Counted from the stretch's first letter, positions 25,335-37,160 are shown. The stretch is DNA of 64,000 nucleotides from Cryptomeria japonica (GCF_030272615.1 NC_081413.1:100100239-100164238), one strand, 5' to 3'. The notes: a model not told the origin generated them from the sequence alone. Made by a program: numbers and translations.

Positions 25335-25338
25335 AAAA

Positions 25339-26741
25339 TGTATGCTCAGAAGTATGGTACCTACAAGAGAGACACAAACAACAAAAACACACCAATGAAA
25401 CATTGCATTACATGATTGAAATCATAAAAACAAACAAATGAAACCAAACTCGAAAATCGTCTCATTGTCCTCTATCTCCAAGGATCCTTTAGATTCAAGG
25501 TGCCTCTCAGCTTGGAAGAGCACTTGATCTTAGGATGACTACTCAAAGAATGAGAGATAGTGTATGATCTAAGATCTAAATGAGTGCAACTAAGATCCTA
25601 GTGATGATTTTGATAATGGATATGAAACTATGATATGGTGCAAAATGATAAGATTAGTGTGAGATTAAGCTAGCATGAAAATGAAACTAACATGATATGC
25701 AAAACATTATAAATCTAGGATATGATTCCACTAAATGATATAATTACTAGTATCGAAGAGAGGCTAAAATTCTAAATGTGATGTGACTATAGTGTAGATG
25801 CATAAAACTTGGATATATTTGGATTGAATAAATGGGCTCTATTTATAGAGGAATTGGTCAAATGGATGGTCAAGATTGAGTAATATTAACAAGGGTCAGA
25901 ATTAAAAGTTATCAATCCATGTGAGATTTTCAATCTAATCTCAGGTTGACAAGTGTCACCATGAGGAGGCTTGAAAGGATGTTAAGTAAGCATTAGATGC
26001 TTTTTAAGCTTTGAGGGTTAACCTTAAGAGGATGAGCCATTGGATAAAGCTATTATCCAAGGATGAAGTCTATTGTCCAAGAGTTAAACTCTTGTGCAAG
26101 GTTGGAAGATGCTCAAAGGCACAACCATCATGGGCTAGGGTGATGTCTTGTAAGAGGCATTAAATGGTTTAGAAGATTTTAGAGGCTAATTTGTAAGAGC
26201 CTCACAAATTTAGGGAACTCAACAAGTTAGCTTGTTGAACAGATAAAGTCTTTAGAAGACTTTCTTCCAAATTTGGAGAAGTGACTTCCCCAAATTTTGG
26301 GATGTGACATGATAGAAGGATCAAGATAGTTAAGTGGGATTTGATTACTTCTATAAGAATGATTAGGAGGCAAGTGGGAAATGTAAGAGAATGCAAGTGG
26401 GAGAAAATAGGATTTTTAATTAAAATAAAAAGATTTATTTCAACCAAAATGAAAGCAACTTGCATTTGTAGGAAGATGCAAGTGGGGGGGGGTTTATAAA
26501 TAAATATTTATTTATTTATTTGTAGAAGGGATTTTTAATCAAATGTTAATTCAATTAAAATGGTGGAAAGTAAATAACTATAATTTATTCACTTAATAGA
26601 AGAAAGGGAATATCAATTAAATGTTGAATTTAAGTAATGGTTGAAATAGAAGAAAAGGGTACATTAATTAAACCGGTAGAAAAATGATAATTAAATAAAT
26701 AAAACTCATTTAATTAGGTGTGTAGGTTTTAGGCGTCTACA
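25339..26741 (-). mobile_element. 5' LTR of LARD-like element 2
   Basis: 1.40-kb partner of 16124-17506, with matching order of blocks throughout. It has an extra 25-base insertion containing a G-run near 26485 and other small indels relative to its partner. On the minus strand it begins TGTAGACGCC and ends AGCATACA, followed by the primer site. Confidence 0.85.
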
Positions 26742-26785
26742 ATAGTAAAGTATATTTATGGTTGGAAAAGAGGTATGTTACTTAG

Positions 26786-27143
26786 TGTAGCATCGTAAAT
26801 TGTACACCCTTAATTAGGGTTGTCTAATTTCACGCTCAGCTTAGCACCCACCTTAGTGTGTCCCATTGCATCTTGCATTTTCAAGGTTCCTTTGAGAATT
26901 TAATTAAATCTAAGGTCCTCCCTCATAAATTCACATATTATAAAATTGGGTCCTTAACCCCATGTGTGCCCCTTTTTATTTCATTTCAATTAATCCTGAT
27001 AAAGTCCTATTTCTCATCTTCAAGACTCACTTCTGCACATCTAAACACCTTGGATTGACGCACTGAGTTGGATTTGACTTTGTAATCATGATGCTTTGTA
27101 TCCCTAAAAATTTAGAAAAAGTCTGCTGGACTGTAGCGACCAC
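26786..27143 (+). mobile_element. Diverged Tat-type LTR fragment (5' end)
   Basis: Starts TGTAGCATCGTAAATTGTAC and can be followed block by block against the start of the Tat LTR at 31792 (AATTGTAC, AGCACCCACCTT, TTGCATTTT, GCCCCTTT and others), but is much more diverged. It ends abruptly at ...GCGACCAC, where a copia LTR begins. The matching position in the intact LTR is just before GTGGCGCC (about 32164). The remainder was not found downstream. Confidence 0.68.
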
Positions 27144-28455
27144 TGTTGGATATTGTTGCTGCTAGGATATGTTGTTGTCATTGATGTCAACATATTCCTA
27201 CGTTTCGGTATTGCAGAGAGTTGTTTCATGATCCGGTGTTTGCAACGAGTTGATATGGTTGGTTTATCTATTTGGGATGTTATGTGGTGATTTGGTTGAG
27301 TTGTGGATTCTGCTATGAAGATTGTTCTTTTGTGCTTTGTAGTTGGCAGAATCTAGTATTTAATCTGTTGTGCTTTAGTGTGATCACATCTTTTTTTGCG
27401 GATTTGGGAGAATATTTTGGATGTTCATGTGTATCTACATTTTAGATGGTTTGTGATTTGGTGCTCTACAAGTTATATTTCTAGTCTGAATTGATGTTGT
27501 TAAGTGTTCTTGAGTGTTAGTGTGTTGATCGATGAAGATTTGATTAAGTGATGTTGGTGTAGATATTGCGGCTGGTTCTAATGTGCTTGTTGGTGTTTCT
27601 TGATCATGCCCTATTTGCTTTGGTAGTCAGCACTGATCCTTGTGCATGTTCTTGAAAATCTTTTGGATCCAGTGATATTCTTTGTGTTATGTGGTATTTT
27701 TGGTGGTGTAGCGTGTTGCCATTGATCTTAGCAAGATCTTCGATGGTGTTGCGTGTTATAGGATTTTATTTAGGTCCATGCTATGTCATCTATGGAATTG
27801 TATTGGTCTGGTGGCTGATTTATATATTATGTGATGCAATTTTGTAATTAAGGGTTGAGGGTTTGGCTGACCTTGTAGTCAAGGTTGATTAATTGTATAA
27901 ATAGGTGTTATATTCATGTATTTTGGGTGTTGATGTCATGTCTGCATTATTAGAGATTGGTGTATGTGCACATAAGAAAATTTATCCTTCGATATGGTGT
28001 ATTGGGTAGAGACTATTGCAGGGAAGTCAAATGAGCTTAACCGGAATTGTCATCAGGCATTAGCAGATGTTATCTTTGTAGTTCATGTAATCTAGATTGT
28101 AGTCTAAATATTATTGTAAGGTAGTGAACCTTCCTCGAGGGTTGTAGCCTTCTGGGTCATCATATTTTGAGCAGTGAGCTCTAGATTCTGTTTCTAATTG
28201 CATGTGCATTCCTCGTTGTAATAATTACACATACTACTGTAGAGTATCATCTTATTGTGGGTAAGTTCCCACCATGGTTTTTCCCTTACCTAGGTTTTCC
28301 ACGTCAAAAATCATGGTTTTATGTGCGTTTATGTTGTTGTCTTTATATTTATTCTTGTTGTAGTTGATCAGATTTGAGATTGTGCTTAAATTGTTTAATC
28401 TGGTGAAAATTGATTCACCCCCCCTCTCAATATTCATTCATTATTGTTGCTGACA
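27144..28455 (+). mobile_element. 5' LTR of a Ty1/copia element
   Basis: 1.31 kb from TGTTGGATATTG to GTTGCTGACA, followed at once by a tRNA-iMet-like primer site and a gag start codon. It contains GGTTTTTCCC..TAGGTTTTCC (28275-28299) and ATTCACCCCCCCTCTCA (28411-28428), the shared copia LTR blocks. It inserted into a Tat LTR. No 3' LTR partner was found downstream, so the element is truncated. Confidence 0.82.
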
Positions 28456-28471
28456 ATTTGTATTAGAGCTA
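28456..28471 (+). other. Degenerate tRNA-iMet primer binding site
   Basis: ATTTGTATTAGAGCTA immediately after the LTR; the standard form is ATTGGTATCAGAGCTA. Two transitions have weakened it. Confidence 0.78.
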
Positions 28472-28512
28472 GATCCTCCAAGAGAAGCTTCATCACTTAA
28501 GGAGATCCGGGA

Positions 28513-28689
28513 TGGCAACTTATGTGTTCAAGAAGGAGAGTCTGAGATTTGATGGAAGCAAATATACTATATGGAAGGACCGGATGAAAGTTAATTTGGA
28601 GTTTCTGGGAGATGAGTATTGGAAGATTACAAAGAATGTCTACAATGTTCATTAGAATGGACCGGTCATTGCTGCTGAAATCAAGGATG
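28513..28689 (+). pseudogene. Ty1/copia Gag N-terminus (UBN2-type), truncated
   Basis: From ATG at 28513 the frame encodes the conserved start of plant copia Gag: a FDGSKYTIWKDRMKVNLEFL segment followed by GDEYWKITKNVY, with a TAG in NVH-NGP where Gln is expected. Homology stops after about 60 codons and unrelated sequence follows. Gag would form the cytoplasmic particle that packages element RNA; this copy cannot. Confidence 0.85.
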
Positions 28690-28693
28690 TTGG

Positions 28694-29246
28694 ACATGTT
28701 TCAACTTTAGAGCATATAGAGAGTGATCAACATGGTGAGTATGATCAGACTAGACAAGATCAGGAACATGATGTGGCCCCATCAGGTAAACGAGACAACT
28801 CTAATGTTCTTTTGAACATATTTAATTGCAATTGGTATGTTAATTAATGTAACCTTTCATGTTTCAACTCCAGAGGATTTAGAGGGTGTTCAACATGTTG
28901 AGCATGAGGCTATAAGACAACATCAAGAACATGATGTGGCCCCATCAGGTAAAGAGCACCACTCTAATGTTCTTTTTAATTAATGAAATATTTGTAACAA
29001 TAACAATAAAACATATCAGTTTAACATTTCTTTGTTATTGCAGCAAACCCCCCCCCCCCCTTGCAGCAGCCTCCACGTCGCGACTACACGACTAGGCATA
29101 CATTAAGATCACGAGCAAAGGGCAGAACAACTAAAGGGGCGATAGATGATTTAGAAAACAATGCTCCACTTCTTCTTTATTTAGCTACAAAAAAGAAACA
29201 AAAAAAAGTGATTGTAATCATATTATCACAACCATATTTTTTATAA
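28694..29246 (+). pseudogene. Three phase-1 exons of an unrecognised gene, two duplicated
   Basis: Two 75-base segments, 28711-28785 and 28874-28948, are each preceded by TTTCAACT..AG and followed by GTAAA, as exons are. They are duplicates: both end EHDVAPS. A third candidate (29044 to about 29205) follows TTATTGCAG, runs through a C-run and encodes QPPRRDYTTRHTLRSRAKGR. All three are open in the frame required by 1-1 phase splicing, so they would join without a shift. The product is acidic/Gln/His-rich, then basic. I do not recognise the family. Start and end of the gene are not visible, and the left side is truncated against a copia gag. Confidence 0.5.
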
Positions 29247-31466
29247 TATGTAAAAACTGAAACAATGAATGTTATATTCTAATGAATGAATGTGAATATA
29301 TTAATGAATGAATGTTATATGCTATTAATGGATGAATGAATGATTAATGTTATATGATCAGGTATGGGGAATTGAGAGTTATGTGGGGGGGGGGGGGGTG
29401 AGGTACCAAATGGGCTTCCACCTTCATGTGGTTGGCCTTGTTAAGTAGAGAATATTAAACTATTCTCGAAATCAAGAGAAGCTCAATAGGATAATGCACT
29501 TTTCAATATTTCATTATGCTGCACTTTTAAGCTTATGTTATTTTCATTAGTTCTCTTTTCTTCAATATCTTACCCTTTGTACTTATTTTAAATTTTTAAC
29601 ACATCTCATATATTACCCTAGATGACAGCTTTTGCAGGGGATTCTAGTTGGCACAATATTTCTATTTGAGAGATTATTCAAATCATGTCCTGAATATCAC
29701 CTGAGTTCGAGTCAATTTATGAAGCTGCAATGAATCTTAGTTTGTGATTCGCCTTACAAACTTCACCCTTTCTTCATTGGTGGCATTTTCCTTAGATTAT
29801 TTTAAATTTGGCAAGCACAAACACTTTGTGCTAAATCAGTTAAAGTATTAAATTAAGGGTATTACAGTTATGGTCTATCCTTCAACATTAAGTCATTTTA
29901 CTATAAAATAATCAGATATATGGTAGTTTAATCACATTAATTCCTAGTAAAATATTTTTTTATATTTTGTTTTCATGCTAGGTAAGTTGTTTTTCTATGT
30001 GAACACTTGTTAATTGTTTATATTATAAATTAGGGAACATATTTCTACATTTGAACTTATTTAATTGTTGATAGAAACATGTTAAGGCATTCTTTTAACT
30101 TTTTTTATTCATAGATCTTTGTAGAGAGTAAATTATTCATTGAATTGGACCATGCTTTGTAATTGCAGATTTTTTATTGCAATATTAGAAATCCATATTT
30201 ATTGGGTTAGCAGCCAATTACATTTTTCTGAGAGGTTTATTTCTTTTTGTTATTTGTGTATCTATAAATTGACGTGATTTGTGGAAGCTTTAACCTTATT
30301 ATATGTAAACTTTTATTTTTTCAATGATATTTGTACATGTGTTAGCGCCATGTGACTGTCCAATACTTTTGTACAAAGATGAAACACATGGCATCTTTAG
30401 GTAGGCCAATCTACACATGCCACTACCTTACAAATTTCAAATCTCACTAAGAATATTTTGTATGTTTTGTTGTAATTTTTTTTGTTTGTAAACCTTTTTC
30501 ATTGTTGTTAAGATACTAAAAATTATTGTTATAGTTCTGATTCTATTAATAGGGCTTGGCAAATCCTACATGAAATTCTAGGAAGAGTTGTTGGATCCTA
30601 CAACTATAGCCAGGTATAATACACAATGAAACTTACTTTTCTATCTATGTTGATTCTGCATATCCATGGTTGAATAAGTTGTTTGGGAAATCTATATAAA
30701 AAGGTAATATCTGCAAATCAACTTTACATAGTATGAAGATGTCAAACTGGGCTCTTATGAAATTTTGATTGATCCAATTTTTATATCCCCTAATTGATTA
30801 ACATAGTTAATCTATGTCAATATACGTATGACTTAAACTAAATTGATTAGGAGACAAATCAGTTTTAACATGAATCAAATCTGTGCTATTCATAGTTCAA
30901 TTAATTTATTATTAATAAAAGAATTGTTCATCTACCATTTAAGATAACTAACTTTGTCTTCCATAACTCTTAATGCAAGTACCAACCTTTGTTACCCCTT
31001 CAGTTTTAAGGAAGAAGGAGGATGTGTATGTCACCAAAGTGCTTAGAGACCAACTATAATAGGTTCCCTCAAAGTTTACAGATCCAAGCCCTTACCTCTC
31101 TTGGGTCTATACCCTCAAGGCTTATGGATTGTTGATCCCCACCCTATCTTGGGACTTAACCTATTGCTTGGATTTAGACTGCCCCTCTTTTGAACATCTC
31201 ATTCCCACCTTTTCAAATATTGTCAATAGTAACAAGAATTAGACTATAAGTATACTAACTTCTCATGTATTATGAGCATATATGAAATTAAGTATGATTG
31301 TCATATATATTGCAGTCCATGTTAATATTACTATTAAATTCTGCATAAGAACATTATCAGGATTCATATATTAAGCATACATATCAAGCGAATCCCCATG
31401 CATGCCACCAAGAACAAAGATCTTATTTTCTATAACTTAATAACAGTTTTGATCTATGTCACTGAC
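29247..31466. other. AT-rich intron-like sequence with one further candidate exon
   Basis: Mostly AT-rich and without ORFs. It has a 13-G run at about 29387. A candidate exon at 30553-30613 lies between TAATAG and GTATAA and is open for 20 codons (AWQILHEILGRVVGSYNYSQ). A duplicated CTTGGGTCTATACC-like phrase occurs near 31095-31150. No transposon ends were identified. Once the later insertions are removed, its right edge joins 45385. Confidence 0.4.
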
Positions 31467-31791
31467 TGATAGACTTATAAAGCACTAAGAGGGGGAGTGA
31501 ATTAGTGACAGCAAAAACAATACTACTTTAAACACTGACTGGTAGATATACTTAATAAGTTTACTAAACACTATGCATGCAATATAAAATGATATTAAAG
31601 CATCCACAATAAGTAAAATTCTCACCATAACACAAGTGTTTATACATGGAAAACCCAAATGGGAAAAACCACGGTGAGATGAGACTCACAAGTTAACTAT
31701 CTGCAGTAATAGGTAACTGACCGGTTAAGGTCTACAAAAGTGCTCTGCTAGAAGCGAATCCTGTTAAAGATCCCAAAACTTTGTAAGGAGT
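31467..31791 (-). mobile_element. Solo copia-type LTR, left part
   Basis: Matches the left part of the LTR at 61467-62591 (TAGACTTATAAA, then the shared AGAGGGGGAGTGAAT block and GGGAAAAACCACGGTG). It continues at 44588-45384 after the inserted Tat element. Flanks of the rejoined LTR are CTGAC (31462-31466) and GTGAC (45385-45389), a probable 5-bp target duplication with one change, so it is a solo LTR formed by LTR-LTR recombination. Confidence 0.82.
31787..31791. other. Target-site duplication, left copy
   Basis: GGAGT immediately before the Tat element, repeated exactly after it at 44583-44587. It shows the ends of the element at 31792 and 44582 are original insertion boundaries. Confidence 0.93.
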
Positions 31792-33453
31792 TGTAACGTC
31801 ATAAATTGTACGCACTTGCTAAGGCAGTACAATTTAACACCTAGTTTAGCACCCGCCTTGGCGCAGTTGCATTTTGCATTGCATTTCCCCTTTAGCACTT
31901 AAATTAATCGAATTAATTAGGTCTAAAGGTTCTATTTCACCATTTTCCACATCACAAAGTCGGGCCCTTTCATTAAAGCGTGCCCCTTTCATTTTATTCC
32001 TCCAATACATCACTTAATCAAAAACCCTAATAAGGCCCTATTCTGAGCTTGGGGGCTTGATTTCAGGGTCAACACATCTCGAAATCACCTGTAACTTCAG
32101 GATTCTCTCTAAAATCATCATATCTGATGACCCTGAAAATTTGGTGAAAAGTTGTCGCGACCGTGGCGCCCGGAGTGCACATGGTCCCGGACATTTTTCC
32201 CGAAATTTTAGGAGCACGATCCAATCATAAAATAAAGCTTAACCCCAAGAAATTGGCGGGATATTCAATCTCTAGGTCGGCCAAAAGACGAAATTGTGAC
32301 CTAGGGTTTCATACATAAGAGCTCTCTTTCTTCATTTGAAAGGATCAGATTTTTGTTTCCAGGAACCTCATATGCAGCGAAAGAGCAGATCTTTGAAGAC
32401 TTCAACATCTTACAACATCCCTCTATCAAGCATTCATCAATTTCATTCATCCATTTAGGGCTTGGAAGACATTGAAGAACAATAGGAGATTACCGACTGA
32501 AGATTGGCTTGTACCTCTCCCTTGAGGGTTGGGTATGATTTCATGTTGTTTTCATGTCTTTGCATAAAGCTTCAATATATCCTTCATTCATGCTTTAGAT
32601 CACTTTGCATCTTGATTTAGAGCATTTACATTATCATTTACAAGCAATTAGGGTTTACTTTCTAGGTTGCTCTAGTTTGCTTTCTTGCATTTTAGGACCT
32701 TGCACACACACTAGGTCTGCACACACAATACATTTTACAAAACAACTTGGCTATTCATGGAGGTGGAAATCACCGAAGTGGGGGTTTGACTAAGGAAAAA
32801 CCCTATATAGCCGCCCATACCCCCTTTTTCAGATATAAGTGCAGGTTTCGGGACTCGGATGACAACGCAGGATACAGATCCGGAGAGAACAGGTCGAGAC
32901 AGCACTCTGTATCAAATTGTAGAGCAAAAGATTGGGACAGGAGCACTGGGCACCCTAGTCCTGCCAGGACAGGGGCGCTGGGCGCCCTGGTCCCTGGGAC
33001 AGAGGTGCTGGGCGCCCTGGTCCTCCGGACAGACAGCTTTCAGACAGCTTCCCAACAGTGTTTCAGAGTGCAGAACGACAGTTTCCGGTGCAGTTTTCAG
33101 GATAGTGGCGCCCGCACCCCTGTCCCGCACATTTTCAGTCTGATTTTGACTCCGCGTACACATCTGCATTCTTATTTCATCCTTGTATTTACAGCTTTCC
33201 ATTGTTTAAGTTCAATTCTGTAATCTTGTTGTTAGCTCATACTTGCATTTTAGGGTTAAGAATTGAACTTGCATAATCTTACCTTTCCATTACAACAAAG
33301 GAATAGAAACCCTAATAGGTAGCCCGTGGCTCTCTCTTTCACAAAAAGAAGTAGCCAATTGTGCGATACCTCTAGGCTCTTTCGTATTCCGTAGTGTGTG
33401 ACAAGAGGTAGGATTAGGGCATGATAACCTAGTCTCACTTTTTCCCCCACACA
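31792..33453 (+). mobile_element. 5' LTR of the Tat element
   Basis: 1662 bases from TGTAACGTCATAAATTGTAC to CCCCCACACA. Differs from the 3' LTR at few sites, many of them C/T or G/A. Contains three GC-rich repeats at 32936-33027. It supplies the promoter and polyadenylation signals of the element; I could not place a TATA box with confidence. Open frames of up to 158 codons around 32750-33220 recur in the 3' LTR but match no protein family. Confidence 0.92.
32936..33027. repeat. Three ~30-bp GC-rich repeats in the 5' LTR
   Basis: Three imperfect units of the form GACAG(G/A)GG(C/T)GCTGGGCGCCCTGGTCC. The GGGCGCCC core is palindromic. The same units occur in the 3' LTR (about 44066-44158) and a related core fills a tandem repeat at 41972-42178. 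Confidence 0.8.
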
Positions 33454-33456
33454 TTT

Positions 33457-33476
33457 TGGTGAACCCGACATGAACC
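33457..33476 (+). other. Primer binding site of the Tat element
   Basis: TGGTGAACCCGACATGAACC begins three bases after the 5' LTR. Position and TGG start fit a PBS; the cognate tRNA is not assigned here. It differs from the PBS of LARD 2 and of the copia units. Confidence 0.7.
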
Positions 33477-33625
33477 TATCATTGCTTCTTCTTGCATTGC
33501 ATCTATTAGATCTAGATCTAGATTTAGTGTGTTTTCATTTCATTTTCATTAAAAAGAAAAAAAAAAAAGAAGGAGTGTATTTCTTTGCATTGTGTGTTTA
33601 GATTTCATGCACTTTTTATTTCAAA

Positions 33626-36600
33626 ATGTCAGACTTTTATTTGCAAAATGTTCATGCTTATGATGATTATTATGAGTATAGCCAAGATGAATTAGATGAA
33701 GCTTTAGATGAGTTTTTGAACCCTAAAGATGCCAAACCTTCATTTTACCAAAAACTCATAAACCTTGTTACTATGCCATTTCGTTGTGATGAGAAAGATA
33801 AGTTGAATGAGTCCCCTCAAGGGTACATTCCTATCAACTCTTCCACTAAATCTAGTAACATGGTTGTTTTCAACAATCCCCTCTATGAGGAGATGTCTCC
33901 TTTTGAATCAAAAGATAAACCTTTCAATAGATATGATCATGCTTTGTTGGATGATGCTCTTGATGACATTGTGGCTTTATCGAAATCTTTAAACAAGAAC
34001 AAGACTTCTAAATTAGTTAACATGATAAACTTGAATGAGCATAAAAAGCCTCTCTTTGAAGTCCAAGGAGCTTATCCTTCTCCCACCTTTCAAAATCCTA
34101 AATCACCTCTCCTTACTGTCCAAGGAGGGTATGATCATGATTCCTTTCGTACTCCGAATAAACCAATCATCACGGTGCAAGGAAGAAAACCTATAAGTCC
34201 TTATAATTATGCCAAGCAAATAACTAGAGAGAGTTATCATGCGGTTGCCCATACTTATCATACCAGAAATAATAGCCAACCTAGTCCTCCTCCTGTTATC
34301 CCAGTTTCCCTTCTGAATCCTCAACCGATTCTTCCACAAGCTCCCCGTATTTCGCAAGTTCTTAGTAAGGAATATGATCTCATAGAACAACTTAAAGCTA
34401 CCCCTGCTAAGATATCCCTTTGGGATTTGATTCAAACTTCTTCTGCTCATCATGGAATGTTACAAGATGCCTTGAAAGATTTAAATGTTCCTCCACCGAA
34501 TACATCTAGTAATATAGCATCTTTGGTTAACTCTGTGATGAATCCTAAAGCTCAGATTGTGTTTACCCAAGATGAGTTGCCTACTAGTGAAATCCAACAT
34601 CAATATGATCCCTTGATGATTGTGGTTATCATGAAAGACACTGCTATAAGGCGAACACTAGTAGATAATGGCTCTGGTCTTAATGTGTGTAGCATTAATC
34701 TTTTGCATAAGATGAATGTGGATACATCCTTAATTGAACCGGACTCTCATCCTATTCGAGGCTTTGATAATGTGGCTAAAACTTCATTAGGTACTATCAC
34801 CTTACCCATCACAGTGGGGCCTGTTACTTTGCCTACACCTATCCATGTTATGTCGGGAAATCTAATGTACAACTTGCTACTGGGGAGACCTTGGATTCAC
34901 AGTATGCAAGCTGTCCCTTCTACATTGCATAGACAAGTTAAATTTATTTATAACAATAAGACATATACCTTGATAGGTGATACTAATTTTCAAGCTTGTT
35001 TGCAAACATCCACTTCTAAGGGGGGTTCTTCTAAGCCGTCCTCATCTAGTGATGAATCTTTAAATAAGATACCTATTGGTGAATCCTCGCTCTCCGATGA
35101 TCAAAATTCTTTGGATGAGTCTGGAGCTCTTGGAGAAGATTCTTCTCGACTTGAAACTACACATAAGAAGGATTTTGATCCTGGGAAGATCCTCGAAGAC
35201 GACGATTGGGGATCCCTTGATTTTAATCCTACCTTTGTGGGTGAATATAAGGTTCCTTCTAGAGAGATTAAAGTTGAAAAGAAGGAAGAAGCTAAAAATC
35301 AATCAATCTTACCTGAACCTATGAGTAATAATTTTGTGGCCGCTTCTCAAACATCTTCTCCTCACACGTCTAATTATGAAGAGTTTGATTCTTTGTCTTA
35401 TGAAAAACCACCTTCTCTTCCTGAAATGGCTGATCATTATGGTCGTGGTTTTCGCATTTTTGCTAAGCATGGGTATCATGGAAATGGTTGCGGTGCTCAT
35501 GAACAAGGGATAAAAGTTCCTCTAGAGACTAATTTTCACAGTTACGCCTTTGGACTTGGCTATAATTCCTGCAAGCGCACTAAAGCTTCTAAAAGACCAT
35601 GCATTAGTGTTAATGTTATTTCTACTTCTCTATCAATACAACACCCCGAGTACATTGATGGGGATCCTTCGTGTGCTTGTGCTTTTGACGTTTTCCCTAC
35701 CGATGATGCTTTAGCTGAATTTTTAGGAGCATATGACACTCTTCCTCGTTATCATCACAATAGGGGACTCCCTTATTGTTTGAACACTGAAGCCTACTTT
35801 GGAAATGAGACGGATAACGATGAGATTGTGAAAGAATTCCCTCAGCTAAAGGATACTCCTCAACAAAGTAATCTTCTCATAAGTGACACCACTGATGTTA
35901 AGATGGACCCTTGTAATAAAGAGAAAGTTATTAAAATTGGAAAATGTTTGGATGGAGAGGAACAAAAACAATATGAAGATTTATTGCATGAATTCCCCAA
36001 GATCTTTGCTTGGACATACTCTGACATGCCTGGTATAGATCCTAAGATTGTTACTCATAACATTGTCTTAGTTCCTGATGCTAAGCCCGTGAAACAAAAG
36101 ATTCAAAAAATGAATCCTAAGGTAGCTTTGCTTGTTAAGGCTGAGATTGAAAAGTTATTGGAGGCTGGATTTGTCCGCCCTATTGACTATTCCCCATGGA
36201 TTTCAAATATTGTCGTTGTGGCTAAACCAGATAATAAAATAAGAATGTGTACCGACTTTCAGGATCTAAATAAGGCTTCTTTAAAAGATGATTTTCCTCT
36301 TCCAAACATTGACATGATAGTTGATTCTACGGCAGGACATGCCTTGTTGTCCTTCATGGATGGTTTTTCAGGATACAATCAAATTTTTATTAACCCTCAA
36401 GATCAATTCAAAACCGCTTTCACTACTCCTTGGGGTACGTTTTGTTGGATAATGATGCCTTTTGGACTTAAAAATGTCGGTGCAACTTATCAACGAGCGA
36501 TGACCCTTATCTTTCATGATTATATGCATAAGATTTTAGAGGATTATGTTGATGACATTTTAGTCAAATCCTTTCTTCGCATGGATCATATTAAAATCCT

Positions 36601-36676
36601 TCGTCAAATCTTTGAAAGGATTCATAAATATCACATGCGCTTGAATCCCCGAAAAATGTGTTTTTGGTGTGGATAG
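33626..36676 (+). pseudogene. Tat pol, part 1: spacer, protease, G-patch-like, RT
   Basis: A 1016-codon frame from ATG. Residues 1-240 are unlike known Gag: acidic start, three repeats around VQGAY/VQGGY/VQGRK (about 141-195), and no CCHC knuckle. Next comes the pre-protease segment typical of Tat (YDLIEQLKATPAKISLWDLI, about 250-275), a retropepsin-like domain with D347-N-G in TLVDNGSGLNVCS, then a degenerate G-patch-like stretch ending FGLGYN (about 615-650). RT spans from about 838 (LLEAGFVRPIDYSPW, FSGYNQI, MPFGLKNVGATYQ) to YVDD at 974-977. A one-base shift in the A-run at 36651-36656 ends the frame in WCG-stop; the true frame continues in the next ORF. Confidence 0.92.
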
Positions 36677-37160
36677 TGGAAAACTATTAGGATTCATAGT
36701 TTCGCATCGTGGGATTGAGGTGGACACTAAGAAAATAGATGCTATTGTCAACATGCCACCTCCTAGAAATGTGTCTCAACTTAAAAGCTTAGAAGGAAAG
36801 ATTCAAGCTATTCGTAGGTTTGTATCTCAACTTGCAAATCGTACTTTTCCTTTCACTCAACTTCTCAAAAATAATATCACTTTTCAATGGAATGAGGATT
36901 GTCAGCAAGCATTTGAAGATTTAAAAATGTATTTAACTAATCCTCCTATCCTTCGACCGGCCGAACCTTCTCAACCCTTCCTTCTTTATACGGCTGCTTC
37001 CTCTCATGCTCTTGCAGCATTATTGGCACAACATGATAAAGATGGTAAGGAGTGTCTGGTTTATTATATAAGTCGTACCTTACTCGATTATGAGACCCGA
37101 TATTCTGCAATAGAAAAAAAATGCTTGGCCTTGGTGTTTGCGACTCAGAAGTCCACGTCA
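36655..37160 (+). pseudogene. Tat pol, part 2: RT thumb and degenerate first RNase H
   Basis: Continues pol in the +1 frame: SGKLLGFIVSHRGIEVD (RT connection), RRFVSQLANRTFPF, then the gypsy-type RNase H around FLLYTAASSHALAALLA. The usual catalytic Asp in the YTDAS position is Ala here. Loss of this first RNase H active site is typical of Tat elements, whose activity is thought to come from the second domain. After LALVFATQK a few codons are missing relative to the family (the L-R-H-Y-type segment) and the frame shifts back near 37145. Two compensating breaks thus flank this part. Confidence 0.9.

Larger units (their letters stand above)
17507..25338 (-). mobile_element. Interior of LARD-like element 2 (no pol)
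   Basis: About 7.8 kb with no recognisable gag-pol domain on the element strand, apart from a short broken frame at 21064-21631. It is dominated by repeats listed separately: a TCTAGTTT..GTATAAGA motif (17790-17925, again at 19010-19085), a 70-bp minisatellite (19480-19815), loose TTGCAAGAAA-type repeats (about 24690-24955) and a 21-bp minisatellite (25118-25262). A copia LTR is nested at 22139-23655. Other stretches (18100-19400, 19830-21060, 23660-24680) show nothing beyond AT-rich sequence. The plan fits a LARD-type non-autonomous element mobilised in trans. Confidence 0.72.

Noticed and set aside
25114-25395. 93-codon ORF with LLLAHTT-like heptads
   Set aside because: It arises from the 21-bp tandem repeat, whose length is a multiple of three.
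32747-33223. 158-codon ORF in the 5' LTR, partly repeated in the 3' LTR
   Set aside because: Its recurrence follows from LTR duplication; several overlapping frames on both strands are open because of the GC-rich repeats, and no domain is visible.
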